Origin: Murinocardiopsis flavida
GTDB lineage: Bacteria > Actinomycetota > Actinomycetes > Streptosporangiales > Streptosporangiaceae
NCBI RefSeq assembly: GCF_003014485.1
Contig: NZ_PYGA01000006.1
Span: 62,001-126,000 of the forward strand
Reading direction: 5' to 3'
DNA length: 64,000 nt
How positions within the stretch are numbered: the stretch's first letter is position 1; each line of letters starts with the position of its first letter. A program made the position numbers and the translations under genes. Shown piece after piece: positions 15,597 to 24,111 of this stretch. The notes beneath the pieces were generated by a model that had not been told where the DNA came from, ran no database searches, and saw nothing but the letters and a program-made list of their open reading frames with translations.

Positions 15597-16694
15597 TCAT
15601 CCGTCGAAGGCCCTGTCCCAGTCCGCGGTCCACTCCTCGCGCAGGTCGATCCAGTCCCGGTGGTGCGCGAAGTAGGGGTCGACCTCGTCGATCGACGGGA
15701 GCGCGTCGCCGTACAGCTCCGGCCGCGACGCCTCGGTGTTCACCGGGTAGTCGATGCCCTCCTCGGCGAGGACCGACTGGCCGTGCTCGGACAGCGCCCA
15801 GTTGAGGTACACCCGCGCCGCGTCGCTGTGCCCGGCCTTCGCGACCGCCCCGATGTAGAAGTTGAACATCGGCGCCCCGTCCGCCGGCCACAGGTACTCC
15901 ACCGGAGCGCCCTGCTGCTGCAACCTGCCGACCTCGGGCAGCCGGATGGCGGCGATCCCCACCTCGCCGCGGCCCAACTGCCCGGCGAGGGTGTCCGCGG
16001 AGTCCGTCAGCGACGGCTCGGACGCGGCGAGCTCCCGCAGGTACCGCTCCCCGAACCGCTTGCGCAGGAACAGGGCGAGGCCCCACCCGCCCGCACCCTG
16101 CGACGCCCGCAGGAGCCCGATCCGCTGCTCCCCGCGGCCCGCGTTGGGCAGCTCCCGCCACGATCGCGGCACCTCGCCCGGACCGACGAGGTCGCTGTTG
16201 TAGGCGATCACGGTGGCGGCGGAGCTCAGCGTGTAGAAGCGCCGGTCGGGCGCCTTGAACCGCGCGGGGATGTCGTCGTCGGCCGGCACCGTGTGCTCCG
16301 CGAAGACGCCGTCGGAGACCAGAGCGTGCACAAGGGACTCGTCGGGCATCGCGATGACGTCGGCGGACAGGCTGCCGTTGCGCTTCTCGTCCTCGATCCG
16401 CTCGAACAGCCGGTTGTTCGGTTCCTGCACGCCCTCCACCGCGATCCCGGTGTCCCGCTCGAACGCGTCCTTCATCGCGTCGTTGCCGACGTCGTTCAGC
16501 GAGGTGTAGACGGAGACCTCTCCCTCGTCCCGCGCCGCGGCCATGAGCCGGGCCCCGGCGATGACCTCGCCACCGACGGCCAGCACCCCGCTGTCCTGGA
16601 CGGCGCGGCCCGTCGTGCCGCACGCCGCGGTCACCAGTGCCAGGGCCACCGCCGCGGCGAGTCCCGGCGTCAGGCCCGGTGGTGTGGTCCGCAT
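15597..16694 (-). CDS. Extracellular solute-binding lipoprotein, Fe3+/AfuA-type
   Basis: A 365-aa lipoprotein (lipobox TAAC, Cys25). After the signal peptide comes EVSVYTSLNDVGNDAMKDAFERDTGIAV, the opening of family-1-like binding proteins of ferric iron and related ABC systems, and AHSDAARVYLNWALSEHGQSVLAE near the C-terminus is the usual AfuA/FbpA end motif. It should capture a ligand outside the membrane and hand it to an ABC permease, but neither permease nor ATPase is adjacent. Iron is the common ligand; phosphonates, sugars or thiamine-like compounds occur in the superfamily. Apparently an orphan. Confidence 0.8.
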   Translation of the reverse strand: MRTTPPGLTPGLAAAVALALVTAACGTTGRAVQDSGVLAVGGEVIAGARLMAAARDEGEVSVYTSLNDVGNDAMKDAFERDTGIAVEGVQEPNNRLFERIEDEKRNGSLSADVIAMPDESLVHALVSDGVFAEHTVPADDDIPARFKAPDRRFYTLSSAATVIAYNSDLVGPGEVPRSWRELPNAGRGEQRIGLLRASQGAGGWGLALFLRKRFGERYLRELAASEPSLTDSADTLAGQLGRGEVGIAAIRLPEVGRLQQQGAPVEYLWPADGAPMFNFYIGAVAKAGHSDAARVYLNWALSEHGQSVLAEEGIDYPVNTEASRPELYGDALPSIDEVDPYFAHHRDWIDLREEWTADWDRAFDG

Positions 16695-16838
16695 GGTGCC
16701 CTCCCGCTATGTGGGACACACGCCTGGCGGCAGTCAACTGCCCAGGTCAGCGTGATCGAACCACGAGCGGGCGGGTGCCGGGTCGGGCCGGGCCGCGGAG
16801 CGGGCCGCGGCGGGGGCGGGTTCCGATAGCCTGCGGGC

Positions 16839-17150
16839 ATGAAGTGGTGGAAGGTCGTCGGCTTGGCCGGTTTCGCGGGGGTCGCCGCGACCGGTGTGGT
16901 GATCGCGCGGGCCGAGCGGCGGCGCCGCGCCTATACCCCCGAGGAGATCCGCGAGCGGCTGCGGTCGCGGGCCGCCGAGGGCGCCGCGCAGGGCACCGCG
17001 GCGGCGCCCGCGCACCCGGAGCGTCCGGTCCCCCGAACCCGCGCGGCCCTCGACGCCGTGCGGCACCGCGCCGCAGCGCTGCGCGCCCGCGCCACCGGCC
17101 TGGCGCGGCGCGCCGGTGCCGCCGCGAGCGGGCGGCCGCGCGGCGGGTGA
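16839..17150 (+). CDS. Small membrane-anchored basic protein, unknown function
   Basis: A 103-aa protein from ATG 16839. The first 23 residues (MKWWKVVGLAGFAGVAATGVV) form a single transmembrane helix with a Lys/Trp front end. The rest is Arg/Ala-rich with the segment YTPEEIRERLRSRAAE, a motif seen in small actinobacterial proteins with this layout. No enzymatic motif. It converges with xylB 13 bp downstream. The coding call rests on the plausible helix and start; function unknown. Confidence 0.6.
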   Translation: MKWWKVVGLAGFAGVAATGVVIARAERRRRAYTPEEIRERLRSRAAEGAAQGTAAAPAHPERPVPRTRAALDAVRHRAAALRARATGLARRAGAAASGRPRGG

Positions 17151-17163
17151 GCGTCCCCCGGGA

Positions 17164-18555
17164 TCAGCGGGTCAGGTAGCGGGTGGCGGCCTCGGCGTAG
17201 CGTTCGCGCAGGCCCGGGACTTGCGGGGCCTCGCTGCGCTCCGGCGCGCCGAACAGGGCGTCCCAGCGGGGCGGTGCCGCCGACCCGCTGAGGACCCAGG
17301 CGGCCTGCCGGGCCGCGCCGTCGGCCACCCGCTCGCCCGGGCCCGGCAGCAGCACCGGGACCCCGAACACCGCCGGGGCGATGCGGCGCACCGCCTCCGA
17401 CTGCGCCGCGCCGCCGATGAGGCGCACCGCCGTGACCCGGGCCCCCTGCGCCGCGAGCGCGTCGAGGCCCACGGCGGTGCCGCAGAGCATGCCCTCGACG
17501 GCCGCGCGGGCGAAGTTCTCGCGGGTGGCGTTGGCGAGGGTGAGGCCGTGGACGGCGCCGGTCGCGTCGGGCAGGTTGGGGGTGCGCTCGCCTTCGAGGT
17601 AGGGCACCAGGGTCAGGCCCCCGGCGCCGGGCCGCGCGGCGAGCGCGAGCGCGCTCAGCTCCGCCAGGTCCACGCCGAGCATGGCGGCGGTGGCGTCGAG
17701 GACTCGGGCCGCGTTGAGCGTGCACACCAGCGGCAGGAAGGCGCCGGTCGCGTCGGAGAACCCGGCGACGAGGCCGCTGGGATCGTCGGCCGGCTGCTCG
17801 GAGCGGGCGAACACGGTGCCGGAGGTGCCGAGGGAGACGACGACGTCCTCGGCTGCGTCCAGGCCGAGGGAGGCCGCCGCGTTGTCGCCGGCGCCGGGGC
17901 CCAGCAGCAGGCCGCCCGGCCCGCGGACGGCGCGGGTGGGCCCGGCGACGTCGGGCAGCAGCACGTCGTGGCCCAGCGCGCGGACGAGCAGGTCGCGGCG
18001 GTAGGTGCCGGTGCGTCCGTCGAAGTAGCCGGTGCCCGAGGCGTCGGAGCGGTCGGTGACCAGGTCGCCGAGATCGGTGGAGCCGGAGAGCTTCCAGGTC
18101 AGCCAGTCGTGGGGCAGGCACACGGCGGCGGTGCGGGCGGCGTTCTCGGGCTCGTGCTCGGCGAACCAGCGCAGCTTGGCGACGGTGAACGAGGCGACCG
18201 GCACGAGCCCGACCGCTTCGGACCAGTACTCGGCGCCCAGCTCGGCGACCAGGTCGGCGGCCGCCTGCGCGGAGCGGGTGTCGTTCCACAACAGGGCCGG
18301 GCGGACGACCTCGCCGTCCTCGTCCAGGCAGACCATGCCGTGCTGCTGGCCCGCGACGCTCACGGCGTCGACGCCGTCGAGCCCGCCCGCGTCGTCGAGG
18401 GCCGTGCGCAGGGCCGTCCACCAGTGCTCGGGGGCGACCTCGGTGCCGTCGGGGTGATCGGCCCGCCCGGCGCGCACCAGTGCGCCGGTCTCGCTGTCTC
18501 GGACCACGACCTTGCACGACTGGGTCGAGGAGTCCACTCCGGCGACGAGTCCCAT
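17164..18555 (-). CDS. xylB: Xylulokinase (FGGY family)
   Basis: A 463-aa FGGY kinase starting at ATG 18553-18555. The N-terminal ATPase core begins [33 protein letters not shown] is the xylulokinase substrate loop; the central [11 protein letters not shown] and C-terminal [24 protein letters not shown] are the second FGGY signature. It would phosphorylate D-xylulose with ATP to D-xylulose 5-phosphate for the pentose phosphate pathway. It follows the SorC regulator on the same strand by 124 bp and is divergent from a polyol dehydrogenase and ABC transporter, which together form a pentitol-use locus. Confidence 0.9.
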   Translation of the reverse strand: MGLVAGVDSSTQSCKVVVRDSETGALVRAGRADHPDGTEVAPEHWWTALRTALDDAGGLDGVDAVSVAGQQHGMVCLDEDGEVVRPALLWNDTRSAQAAADLVAELGAEYWSEAVGLVPVASFTVAKLRWFAEHEPENAARTAAVCLPHDWLTWKLSGSTDLGDLVTDRSDASGTGYFDGRTGTYRRDLLVRALGHDVLLPDVAGPTRAVRGPGGLLLGPGAGDNAAASLGLDAAEDVVVSLGTSGTVFARSEQPADDPSGLVAGFSDATGAFLPLVCTLNAARVLDATAAMLGVDLAELSALALAARPGAGGLTLVPYLEGERTPNLPDATGAVHGLTLANATRENFARAAVEGMLCGTAVGLDALAAQGARVTAVRLIGGAAQSEAVRRIAPAVFGVPVLLPGPGERVADGAARQAAWVLSGSAAPPRWDALFGAPERSEAPQVPGLRERYAEAATRYLTR

Positions 18556-18679
18556 GGTCGGCCACCTATCCGCTGTTCGCTGCTGCTGTCGTCGGGGTCC
18601 CGGCGGCACCGGGGTCCGGCGCGCCCCCGGACGGTCCCGCGCGGCGGGGGTCCGCGCCGCGGCGCACATCCGCACCTTC

Positions 18680-19675
18680 TCAGTCCAGCAGGCCGCGCGC
18701 CACGGCGGAGTCGGTCACCAGGGTGGAGATCAGCCCGGTGCGGAGCATGACGGCGATCGCCTCGGTCTTGTGCTCGCCGCCGGCGACGGCGACGACCTCG
18801 GGGACCCGCCGCAGCTGGGCGGCGCTGACGCTGAGCACGCGGTCGTCCAGTTCGGTGCGGACCTGGGCGCCGTCGGCGTCGAAGAGCTGCGCCGACATCT
18901 CGGCGCGCACCCCGAGTGCCGCGCACCGTTCGCGCAGCGCAGGGTCGATGCTCTGGTAGACGGTGGAGGAGTGCTCGTCCCAGCCCCCGATGGCGACGAC
19001 CGCCGTGGTCAACCGGTCGAAGTGGGCGAACGCCGCGGCGATGCCGGGGTCGGCGCGCAGGGTGGCTGCGGTGGCGGCGTCGGGCAGGATCAGCGGGGCG
19101 TAGACGGGGTAGGCCGGGCCGCCGGAGAGCTGGGCGGCGCGGCGGACCGTCTCGACGGAGCCGGCGCCGTCGGTGCGCGCCGAGAGGACCCCGTTGAGCT
19201 GGACGGTGGTGCACCGGGGCAGGCGGGTCAGCTCGGCGCCCATGACCTGGAGGGTCCGCCCCCAGGCGAGGCCGAGGACGTCGTCGGGGGTGACGATCTC
19301 GCCGAGGAGGTCGGCGGCGACGGTGCCGAGCTGCTGGCGGGTGTGGGCGGGGTCCTCGGCGGCCGCCACGACGATGGCGCGGCGCAGGCCGAAGGTGTCG
19401 CGGAGGCGGTCGGACAGCTCGGCGTCGAGGCGGGTGGGCAGGCGGATGTCGATGCGCACGATGCCGCTCTCGCGCGCGGTCTCCAGGGCGCGGGCGACCT
19501 TGAACCGGCTGAGGCCGAACTCCTCGCCGATCTCGATCTTGGAGCGTCCGTCGAGGTAGAAGCGCCGCGCGATCGCGGAGACGAGGACGAGTTCGGCGGG
19601 GCCCCTGACCGGGGTCTTCTCCGCGCTCATCGGGGCGGGGGCGTCGCCAGGACGCTCGTCCGCTGCTTCGCTCAT
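18680..19675 (-). CDS. SorC/DeoR-type sugar-responsive transcriptional regulator
   Basis: 331 aa from ATG 19673-19675; an upstream in-frame start at 19738 would overlap the promoter region and a downstream Met at codon 16 is possible. Residues 35-75 form a helix-turn-helix ([33 protein letters not shown]), and the C-terminal 250 residues form the SorC sugar-phosphate-binding domain ([25 protein letters not shown]-like; [12 protein letters not shown]). SorC proteins are usually induced by a sugar phosphate or the polyol. It sits between xylB and the divergent polyol operon and is the likely switch for both, acting on the GCTCA-type repeats at 19690-19778. Confidence 0.9.
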   Translation of the reverse strand: MSEAADERPGDAPAPMSAEKTPVRGPAELVLVSAIARRFYLDGRSKIEIGEEFGLSRFKVARALETARESGIVRIDIRLPTRLDAELSDRLRDTFGLRRAIVVAAAEDPAHTRQQLGTVAADLLGEIVTPDDVLGLAWGRTLQVMGAELTRLPRCTTVQLNGVLSARTDGAGSVETVRRAAQLSGGPAYPVYAPLILPDAATAATLRADPGIAAAFAHFDRLTTAVVAIGGWDEHSSTVYQSIDPALRERCAALGVRAEMSAQLFDADGAQVRTELDDRVLSVSAAQLRRVPEVVAVAGGEHKTEAIAVMLRTGLISTLVTDSAVARGLLD

Positions 19676-19689
19676 GTGAGTCCGCCCAT

Positions 19690-19778
19690 GCTCATTCGCA
19701 AATCCTACGTTGACATCCGGTTTCCGCCGGGTTTTCAATGAGCCTAAATCAAATGTGACTGGTGCCGCTCAGATGAGC
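19690..19778. promoter_or_regulatory. Divergent control region with repeated TGAGC/GCTCA elements and a TTGACA promoter
   Basis: A consensus -35 TTGACA (19710-19715) with an 18-bp spacer and TTCAAT (19734-19739) should drive the rightward polyol operon. GCTCATT (19690-19696) and its inverse AATGAGC (19737-19743) flank it, the second overlapping the -10. GCTCA-GA-TGAGC forms a compact palindrome at 19767-19778, and another GCTCAG follows at 19790-19795. The five copies in about 105 bp look like operator half-sites for the SorC regulator; this is inference from repetition and placement. Confidence 0.55.
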
Positions 19779-19816
19779 AAGGTGCCGATGCTCAGCCCTA
19801 CCCGCGAGGAGCGACC

Positions 19817-20818
19817 GTGCGCGCAGCGATCATCGAGCAGCCGGGGACGATCGGCGTCGGAGAACGCCCCGATCCCGTCCCGACCCCCGACGGCGTCGTG
19901 ATCAGAGTCGGGGCGTGCGGCATCTGCGGCACCGACCTGCACATCGCCGACGGCGAGTTCCCGCCCAGCCCGTATCCGCTGGTGCCGGGGCACGAGTTCG
20001 CGGGGGAGATCGTGGCCGTGGGCTCCGCGGCACCCGGTGACCTGCGCGTGGGCGACCGCGTCGCCGTCGACCCCTCGCTGTTCTGCGGGCACTGCTCCTA
20101 CTGCCGCGCCGGGCGCGGCAACCTGTGCGCCAACTGGGGTGCGATCGGCGACACCGTCGACGGCGCGTTCGCGGAGTACGTCGCGGCCCCCGCCGTGAAC
20201 TGCCACCGCATGCCCGAGGGCATGACCATGCGCGAAGGCGCCATCGTCGAGCCGCTGTCCTGCGCCGTGCACGGGGTGCGCCGCATCGGGGTGTCCCCCG
20301 GCGAGAGCTTCCTGCTCATCGGGGCCGGGACCATGGGGCTGCTGCTCCAGCAGCTCCTGCAACGGGGCGGGGCCGACGTCACCATGGTCGACCGCAACCC
20401 CGACCGGGTGAAGATCGCCGCATCTCTCGGCGCGCACACCACGGCCGCCGACGTCACCGAGCTCGACGGCGCCCGGTTCGACGCCGCCGTGGACGTCACC
20501 GGCGCGCCGGCCGCCATCGAGGCCGCCTTCGGCGCGCTGCGCCGCGGCGGGCGGCTGCTCATCTTCGGGGTCGCCGCCGACGACGCGCGCGTCGACCTGT
20601 CGCCGTTCCGCATCTACAACGACGAGATCACCGTGGTCGGCTCCATGGCCGTCCTGCACAGCTACGGCGCGGCACTGGACCTGCTGGCGTCCGGCGCCGT
20701 GCAGACCGCCCCGCTGCTCAGCCACGCCCTGCCCCTCGCCGACTTCCCCGCCGCGCTCGGCCTCATGCGCTCAGGGGCCGGCGTGAAGGTCCAGGTCGTG
20801 CCCGAGGACGCACGGTGA
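19817..20818 (+). CDS. Zinc-dependent medium-chain polyol dehydrogenase
   Basis: A 333-aa MDR enzyme from GTG 19817, preceded by GAGGAG. The catalytic zinc ligands are Cys37 (ACGICGTD), His59 and Glu60 (PGHEFAGE). The structural zinc loop is intact: Cys90, Cys93, Cys96 and Cys104. The nucleotide-binding GAGTMG lies near 170. Sequence type is sorbitol/xylitol/D-arabitol dehydrogenase-like. With xylB across the divergent promoter, oxidation of D-arabitol or xylitol to D-xylulose is the most economical reading; sorbitol to fructose is an alternative. The next gene starts inside its stop codon region (GTGA), so the operon is translationally coupled. Confidence 0.85.
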   Translation: MRAAIIEQPGTIGVGERPDPVPTPDGVVIRVGACGICGTDLHIADGEFPPSPYPLVPGHEFAGEIVAVGSAAPGDLRVGDRVAVDPSLFCGHCSYCRAGRGNLCANWGAIGDTVDGAFAEYVAAPAVNCHRMPEGMTMREGAIVEPLSCAVHGVRRIGVSPGESFLLIGAGTMGLLLQQLLQRGGADVTMVDRNPDRVKIAASLGAHTTAADVTELDGARFDAAVDVTGAPAAIEAAFGALRRGGRLLIFGVAADDARVDLSPFRIYNDEITVVGSMAVLHSYGAALDLLASGAVQTAPLLSHALPLADFPAALGLMRSGAGVKVQVVPEDAR

Positions 20819-22215
20819 CGGCCCCGCCCGAGGCGCCGCGGCCCCGGCGCCCCCGTTCGCCGCTCGCCCCGCTGCGCCCGCTCGCCGCGGCCGGCGCGGC
20901 GGCCCTGCTGCTCACCGGCTGCGCCGGAGCGGGGGCGCTCGCGGGCGGCGGCGACAGCACCCGCCTGGTCATCGCCATCGTCGCCAACCCGCAGATGCAG
21001 GACGCCATGGCGCTGCAATCGGAGTTCACCGCCGAGCACCCCGGCATCGAGGTCGACTTCGTGTCGCTGCCCGAGAACGAGGCCCGCGCGAAGATCACGA
21101 CGTCCATCGCCACCGGCGGCGGCGAGTTCGACGCGGTCATGATCAGCAACTACGAGACCAAGCAGTGGGCCGAGTACGGCTGGTTGGAGAACCTGCAACC
21201 GCACATCGACGCCACCGAGGGCTACGACGCCGCCGACTTCATGCCCTCCATCCGCGAGGACCTCTCCCACAAGGGCGACATGTACTCGGTGCCGTTCTAC
21301 GGCGAGTCGTCGTTCGTCGCCTACCGCAAGGACCTCTTCGACAAGGCCGGGGTCACCATGCCGACCGAACCCACCTGGGACGAGATCGCCTCCCTCGCGG
21401 CCGAGGTCGACGACCCCGAGGCGGGGGTGTCCGGCATCTGCCTGCGCGGCCTCGCCGGGTGGGGCGAGGTGCTCAGCCCCTTCAACAGCGTCCTCAACAC
21501 CTTCGGCGGGCGCTGGTACGACGAGCAGTGGAACGCCCAGCTCGACTCCCCCGAGTTCCGCGAGGCCGCCGAGTTCTACGTCGGCCTCGCCCGCGAGCAC
21601 GGCCAGCCCGGCGCGGCGAACAGCGGGTTCGGCGACTGCCTGAACCGCTACAGCCAGGGCCGCTCCGCCATCTTCTACGACTCCACCGCCATGGTCAGCA
21701 CCACCGAGGACCCCGAGGCCAGCACCGTCGTCGGCAAGAACGGCTACGTGCCGGCCCCCGTCGCCGACACCGACTACGGCGGCTGGCTCTACACCTGGTC
21801 GCTCGGCATCCCCGCCACCTCCGAGCACAAGGACGAGGCGTGGAAGTTCCTGTCGTGGATGACCGACAAGGACTACATCCGCACGGTCGGCGAGACCTAC
21901 GGCTGGCAGCGGGTGCCGCCCGGCAACCGCCAGTCGACCTTCGAGATCCCCCAGTACGCCGAGGCCGCCGAGAGCTACTCCGGGCCCATGCGCAAGGGCA
22001 TCGAGGACGCCGACCCCGAGGACCCCACGGTCGACCCGGTCCCCTACACCGGCATCGGCTTCCTCGCCATCCCCGAGTTCCAGGACCTGGGGACGCGGGT
22101 CAGCCAGCAGCTCAGCGCCGCCGTCGCCGGCCAGATCAGCGTCGACGAGGCGCTGGACCAGAGCCAGCGCTACGCCGAGAGCGTCGGCGACACCTACAAG
22201 GAGGAGAACCGATGA
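20815..22215 (+). CDS. Polyol/sugar ABC transporter substrate-binding lipoprotein
   Basis: A 466-aa protein starting at GTG 20815, overlapping the dehydrogenase stop by 4 bp. An Arg/Pro-rich leader and hydrophobic helix end in the lipobox LTGC (about residue 39-42). The mature protein is a family-1 (MalE/SmoE-like) binding protein with EFTAEHPGIEVDFVSLPENEARAKITTSIATGGGEFDAVMIS and, near the C-terminus, the aromatic-rich WSLGIPATSEHKDEAWKFLSWMTD. Polyol-type SmoE proteins share this length and layout. It should bind a sugar alcohol outside the membrane for the two permeases downstream. Confidence 0.9.
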   Translation: MTAPPEAPRPRRPRSPLAPLRPLAAAGAAALLLTGCAGAGALAGGGDSTRLVIAIVANPQMQDAMALQSEFTAEHPGIEVDFVSLPENEARAKITTSIATGGGEFDAVMISNYETKQWAEYGWLENLQPHIDATEGYDAADFMPSIREDLSHKGDMYSVPFYGESSFVAYRKDLFDKAGVTMPTEPTWDEIASLAAEVDDPEAGVSGICLRGLAGWGEVLSPFNSVLNTFGGRWYDEQWNAQLDSPEFREAAEFYVGLAREHGQPGAANSGFGDCLNRYSQGRSAIFYDSTAMVSTTEDPEASTVVGKNGYVPAPVADTDYGGWLYTWSLGIPATSEHKDEAWKFLSWMTDKDYIRTVGETYGWQRVPPGNRQSTFEIPQYAEAAESYSGPMRKGIEDADPEDPTVDPVPYTGIGFLAIPEFQDLGTRVSQQLSAAVAGQISVDEALDQSQRYAESVGDTYKEENR

Positions 22216-23144
22216 CCGCCGCAGCCCCGGCCGCCCGGCGGCGCAGCCCCGCGGCGGTCGAACGCGCCGAGGGCTGGTCCCGCCGCGCACCGCTGCTGCC
22301 CGCGTTGGCGTTCATGCTGGTCGTCACCCAGCTGCCGTTCTTGTTCACGGTGTTCTACTCGGTGCAGTCGTGGAACCTGCTGCGGCCCGACTCCCGGTCG
22401 TTCGTCGGACTCGCCAACTACGCGGCGGTGTTCACCGACACCCAGTTCCTCACCGCCGCACTGAACACCATCCTCATCACCGCGTCGTGCGTCCTGGTGG
22501 CGATGCTGCTCGGGATCGCCCTGGCGATGCTGCTCGATCGCCGCTTCCTCGGCCGCGGGGTGGTGCGCACCCTGCTGATCACCCCGTTCCTGGTGCTGCC
22601 GGTGGCGACCGCGCTGCTGTGGAAGAACATCATGTTCGACCCGGTGTTCGGCCTGATCGGCTTCCTGCTCACCCCGTTCGGCCTGGGCGACCTGGACTGG
22701 GTGTCGCAGTACCCGGTGGTCTCGGTGGTCACCGCCCTGGTGTGGCAGTGGACCCCGTTCATGATGCTGCTGGTGCTCGCCGGCCTCCAGAGCCAGGGGC
22801 GCGACGTCATCGAGGCCGGGCAGGTCGACGGGGCCGGCCGGTGGCAGATGTTCGTCGCCATCACGCTGCCGCACCTGCGCCGCTACATCGAACTGGGCGT
22901 GCTGCTCGGGTCGATCTACGTGGTCAACACCTTCGACACGATCTACATGATGACCCAGGGCGGCCCGGGGACGGCAAGCGCCAACCTGCCGTTCTACATC
23001 TACCAGCGGACCTTCCTCGGCTTCGACATCGGCCAGTCCGCCGCCATGGGCGTCGTGGTCGTCGTCGGCACGATCATCGTCGCGACGCTCGCCCTGCGGC
23101 TCATCTTCCGCACCTTCATGTCCGCCCAGGAGGGGAACTCGTGA
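22212..23144 (+). CDS. Polyol/sugar ABC transporter permease (MalF/SmoF type)
   Basis: A 310-aa integral membrane protein from ATG 22212, coupled to the previous gene (ATGA). Six hydrophobic segments are visible. The EAA loop EAGQVDGAGRWQMFVAITLPHL at about 204-225 docks on the ATPase. Periplasmic loop between TM3 and TM4 is short, the normal arrangement. No ATPase gene is in the operon; the isolated MsiK-type ATPase at 26608 is the plausible partner. Confidence 0.9.
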   Translation: MTAAAPAARRRSPAAVERAEGWSRRAPLLPALAFMLVVTQLPFLFTVFYSVQSWNLLRPDSRSFVGLANYAAVFTDTQFLTAALNTILITASCVLVAMLLGIALAMLLDRRFLGRGVVRTLLITPFLVLPVATALLWKNIMFDPVFGLIGFLLTPFGLGDLDWVSQYPVVSVVTALVWQWTPFMMLLVLAGLQSQGRDVIEAGQVDGAGRWQMFVAITLPHLRRYIELGVLLGSIYVVNTFDTIYMMTQGGPGTASANLPFYIYQRTFLGFDIGQSAAMGVVVVVGTIIVATLALRLIFRTFMSAQEGNS

Positions 23145-24034
23145 CCACCGCAGCCCCCGCGCGCCCGGGTGCGGGGTCCGCCCCGCGGACCCCGGCACGC
23201 GCCACCGCACGCTCCCGGCGCGGCGACACCGCCCGCGGCACCGCGCTCACCGTCCTCACCTGGGCGATCGGCCTTGTCTTCGTCTCGCCGGTGCTGTGGC
23301 TGGTGCTGACCGCCTTCAAACAGGAGGCCGACGCGGCCACCTCGCCGCCCACGCTGCTGTTCCAGCCCACACTCGACCGGTTCCAGGCGGTGCTCGACGC
23401 CGGGTTCCTGCCCTACCTCGGCAACTCGGTGATCGCGACGCTCGTGTCGACGGCACTGGTGCTGGTCCTCGGCGTCCCGGCCGCCTACGCCCTGTCGATC
23501 CGGCCGGTGAAGCGCACCCAGGACGCGCTGTTCTTCTTCATCTCCACCAAGATGCTGCCGGTCGTGGCCGTCGTCGTCCCGCTGTACGTCGCGGCGGCCG
23601 AGATCGCGATGCTCGACAACGTGTGGACGCTGGTCGTCCTCTACACCGCGATGAACCTGCCCATCGCGGTGTGGATGCTGCGGTCGTTCTTCCTGGAGGT
23701 CCCGAAGGGCGTCATCGAGGCCGCGCAGATGGAGGGCGCCAACCTGGTGCGGGTGCTGTGGTCGGTGATGCTGCCGATCATGGCGCCCGGCGTCGCCGCC
23801 ACCGCCCTGATCTGCATGATCTTCTCCTGGAACGAGTTCTTCTTCGCGGTGAACCTGACCGCGGCGCAGGCCGCCACCGTCCCGGTGTTCATGGTCGGCT
23901 TCATCACCAGCGAGGGCCTCTTCCTCGCCCAGCTCTCCGCCGCCGCGACCCTGGCCTCGCTGCCCATCGTCATCGTCGGCTGGATCGCCCAGCGCCAACT
24001 CGTCCGCGGCCTCTCCATGGGCGCCGTCAAATAA
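23141..24034 (+). CDS. Polyol/sugar ABC transporter permease (MalG/SmoG type)
   Basis: A 297-aa permease from GTG 23141, coupled to the preceding gene (GTGA overlap). A 45-residue charged N-terminal extension precedes six transmembrane segments. The EAA motif is EAAQMEGANLVRVLWSVMLPIM near 200-221, and the C-terminus ends RGLSMGAVK, the usual ending of MalG-type permeases. Forms the transmembrane heterodimer with the 22212 product. The operon ends at the hairpin terminator 24054-24086. Confidence 0.9.
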   Translation: MTTAAPARPGAGSAPRTPARATARSRRGDTARGTALTVLTWAIGLVFVSPVLWLVLTAFKQEADAATSPPTLLFQPTLDRFQAVLDAGFLPYLGNSVIATLVSTALVLVLGVPAAYALSIRPVKRTQDALFFFISTKMLPVVAVVVPLYVAAAEIAMLDNVWTLVVLYTAMNLPIAVWMLRSFFLEVPKGVIEAAQMEGANLVRVLWSVMLPIMAPGVAATALICMIFSWNEFFFAVNLTAAQAATVPVFMVGFITSEGLFLAQLSAAATLASLPIVIVGWIAQRQLVRGLSMGAVK

Positions 24035-24053
24035 CCCACCCCTCCCCAAGCCA

Positions 24054-24086
24054 AAGGGGCGGCCCCACAAGGGCCGCCCCTTCTTT
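24054..24086. terminator. Bidirectional intrinsic terminator after the polyol operon
   Basis: Perfect stem arms GGGGCGGCCC (24056-24065) and GGGCCGCCCC (24071-24080), loop CACAA, flanked by AA on the left and TTCTTT on the right, giving a classic G/C hairpin and U-rich tail. It lies between the convergent permease and lnt genes and has A-rich bases on the other side, so it should work for both. Confidence 0.8.
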
Positions 24087-24111
24087 GCGTAGCGGTACGG
24101 CCGGGACGGGG

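Noticed and set aside
20662-22290. A 542-codon open frame antisense to the polyol binding protein
   Set aside because: Low-complexity Gly/Val/Leu sequence without domain signals; the opposite strand has a clear lipoprotein.
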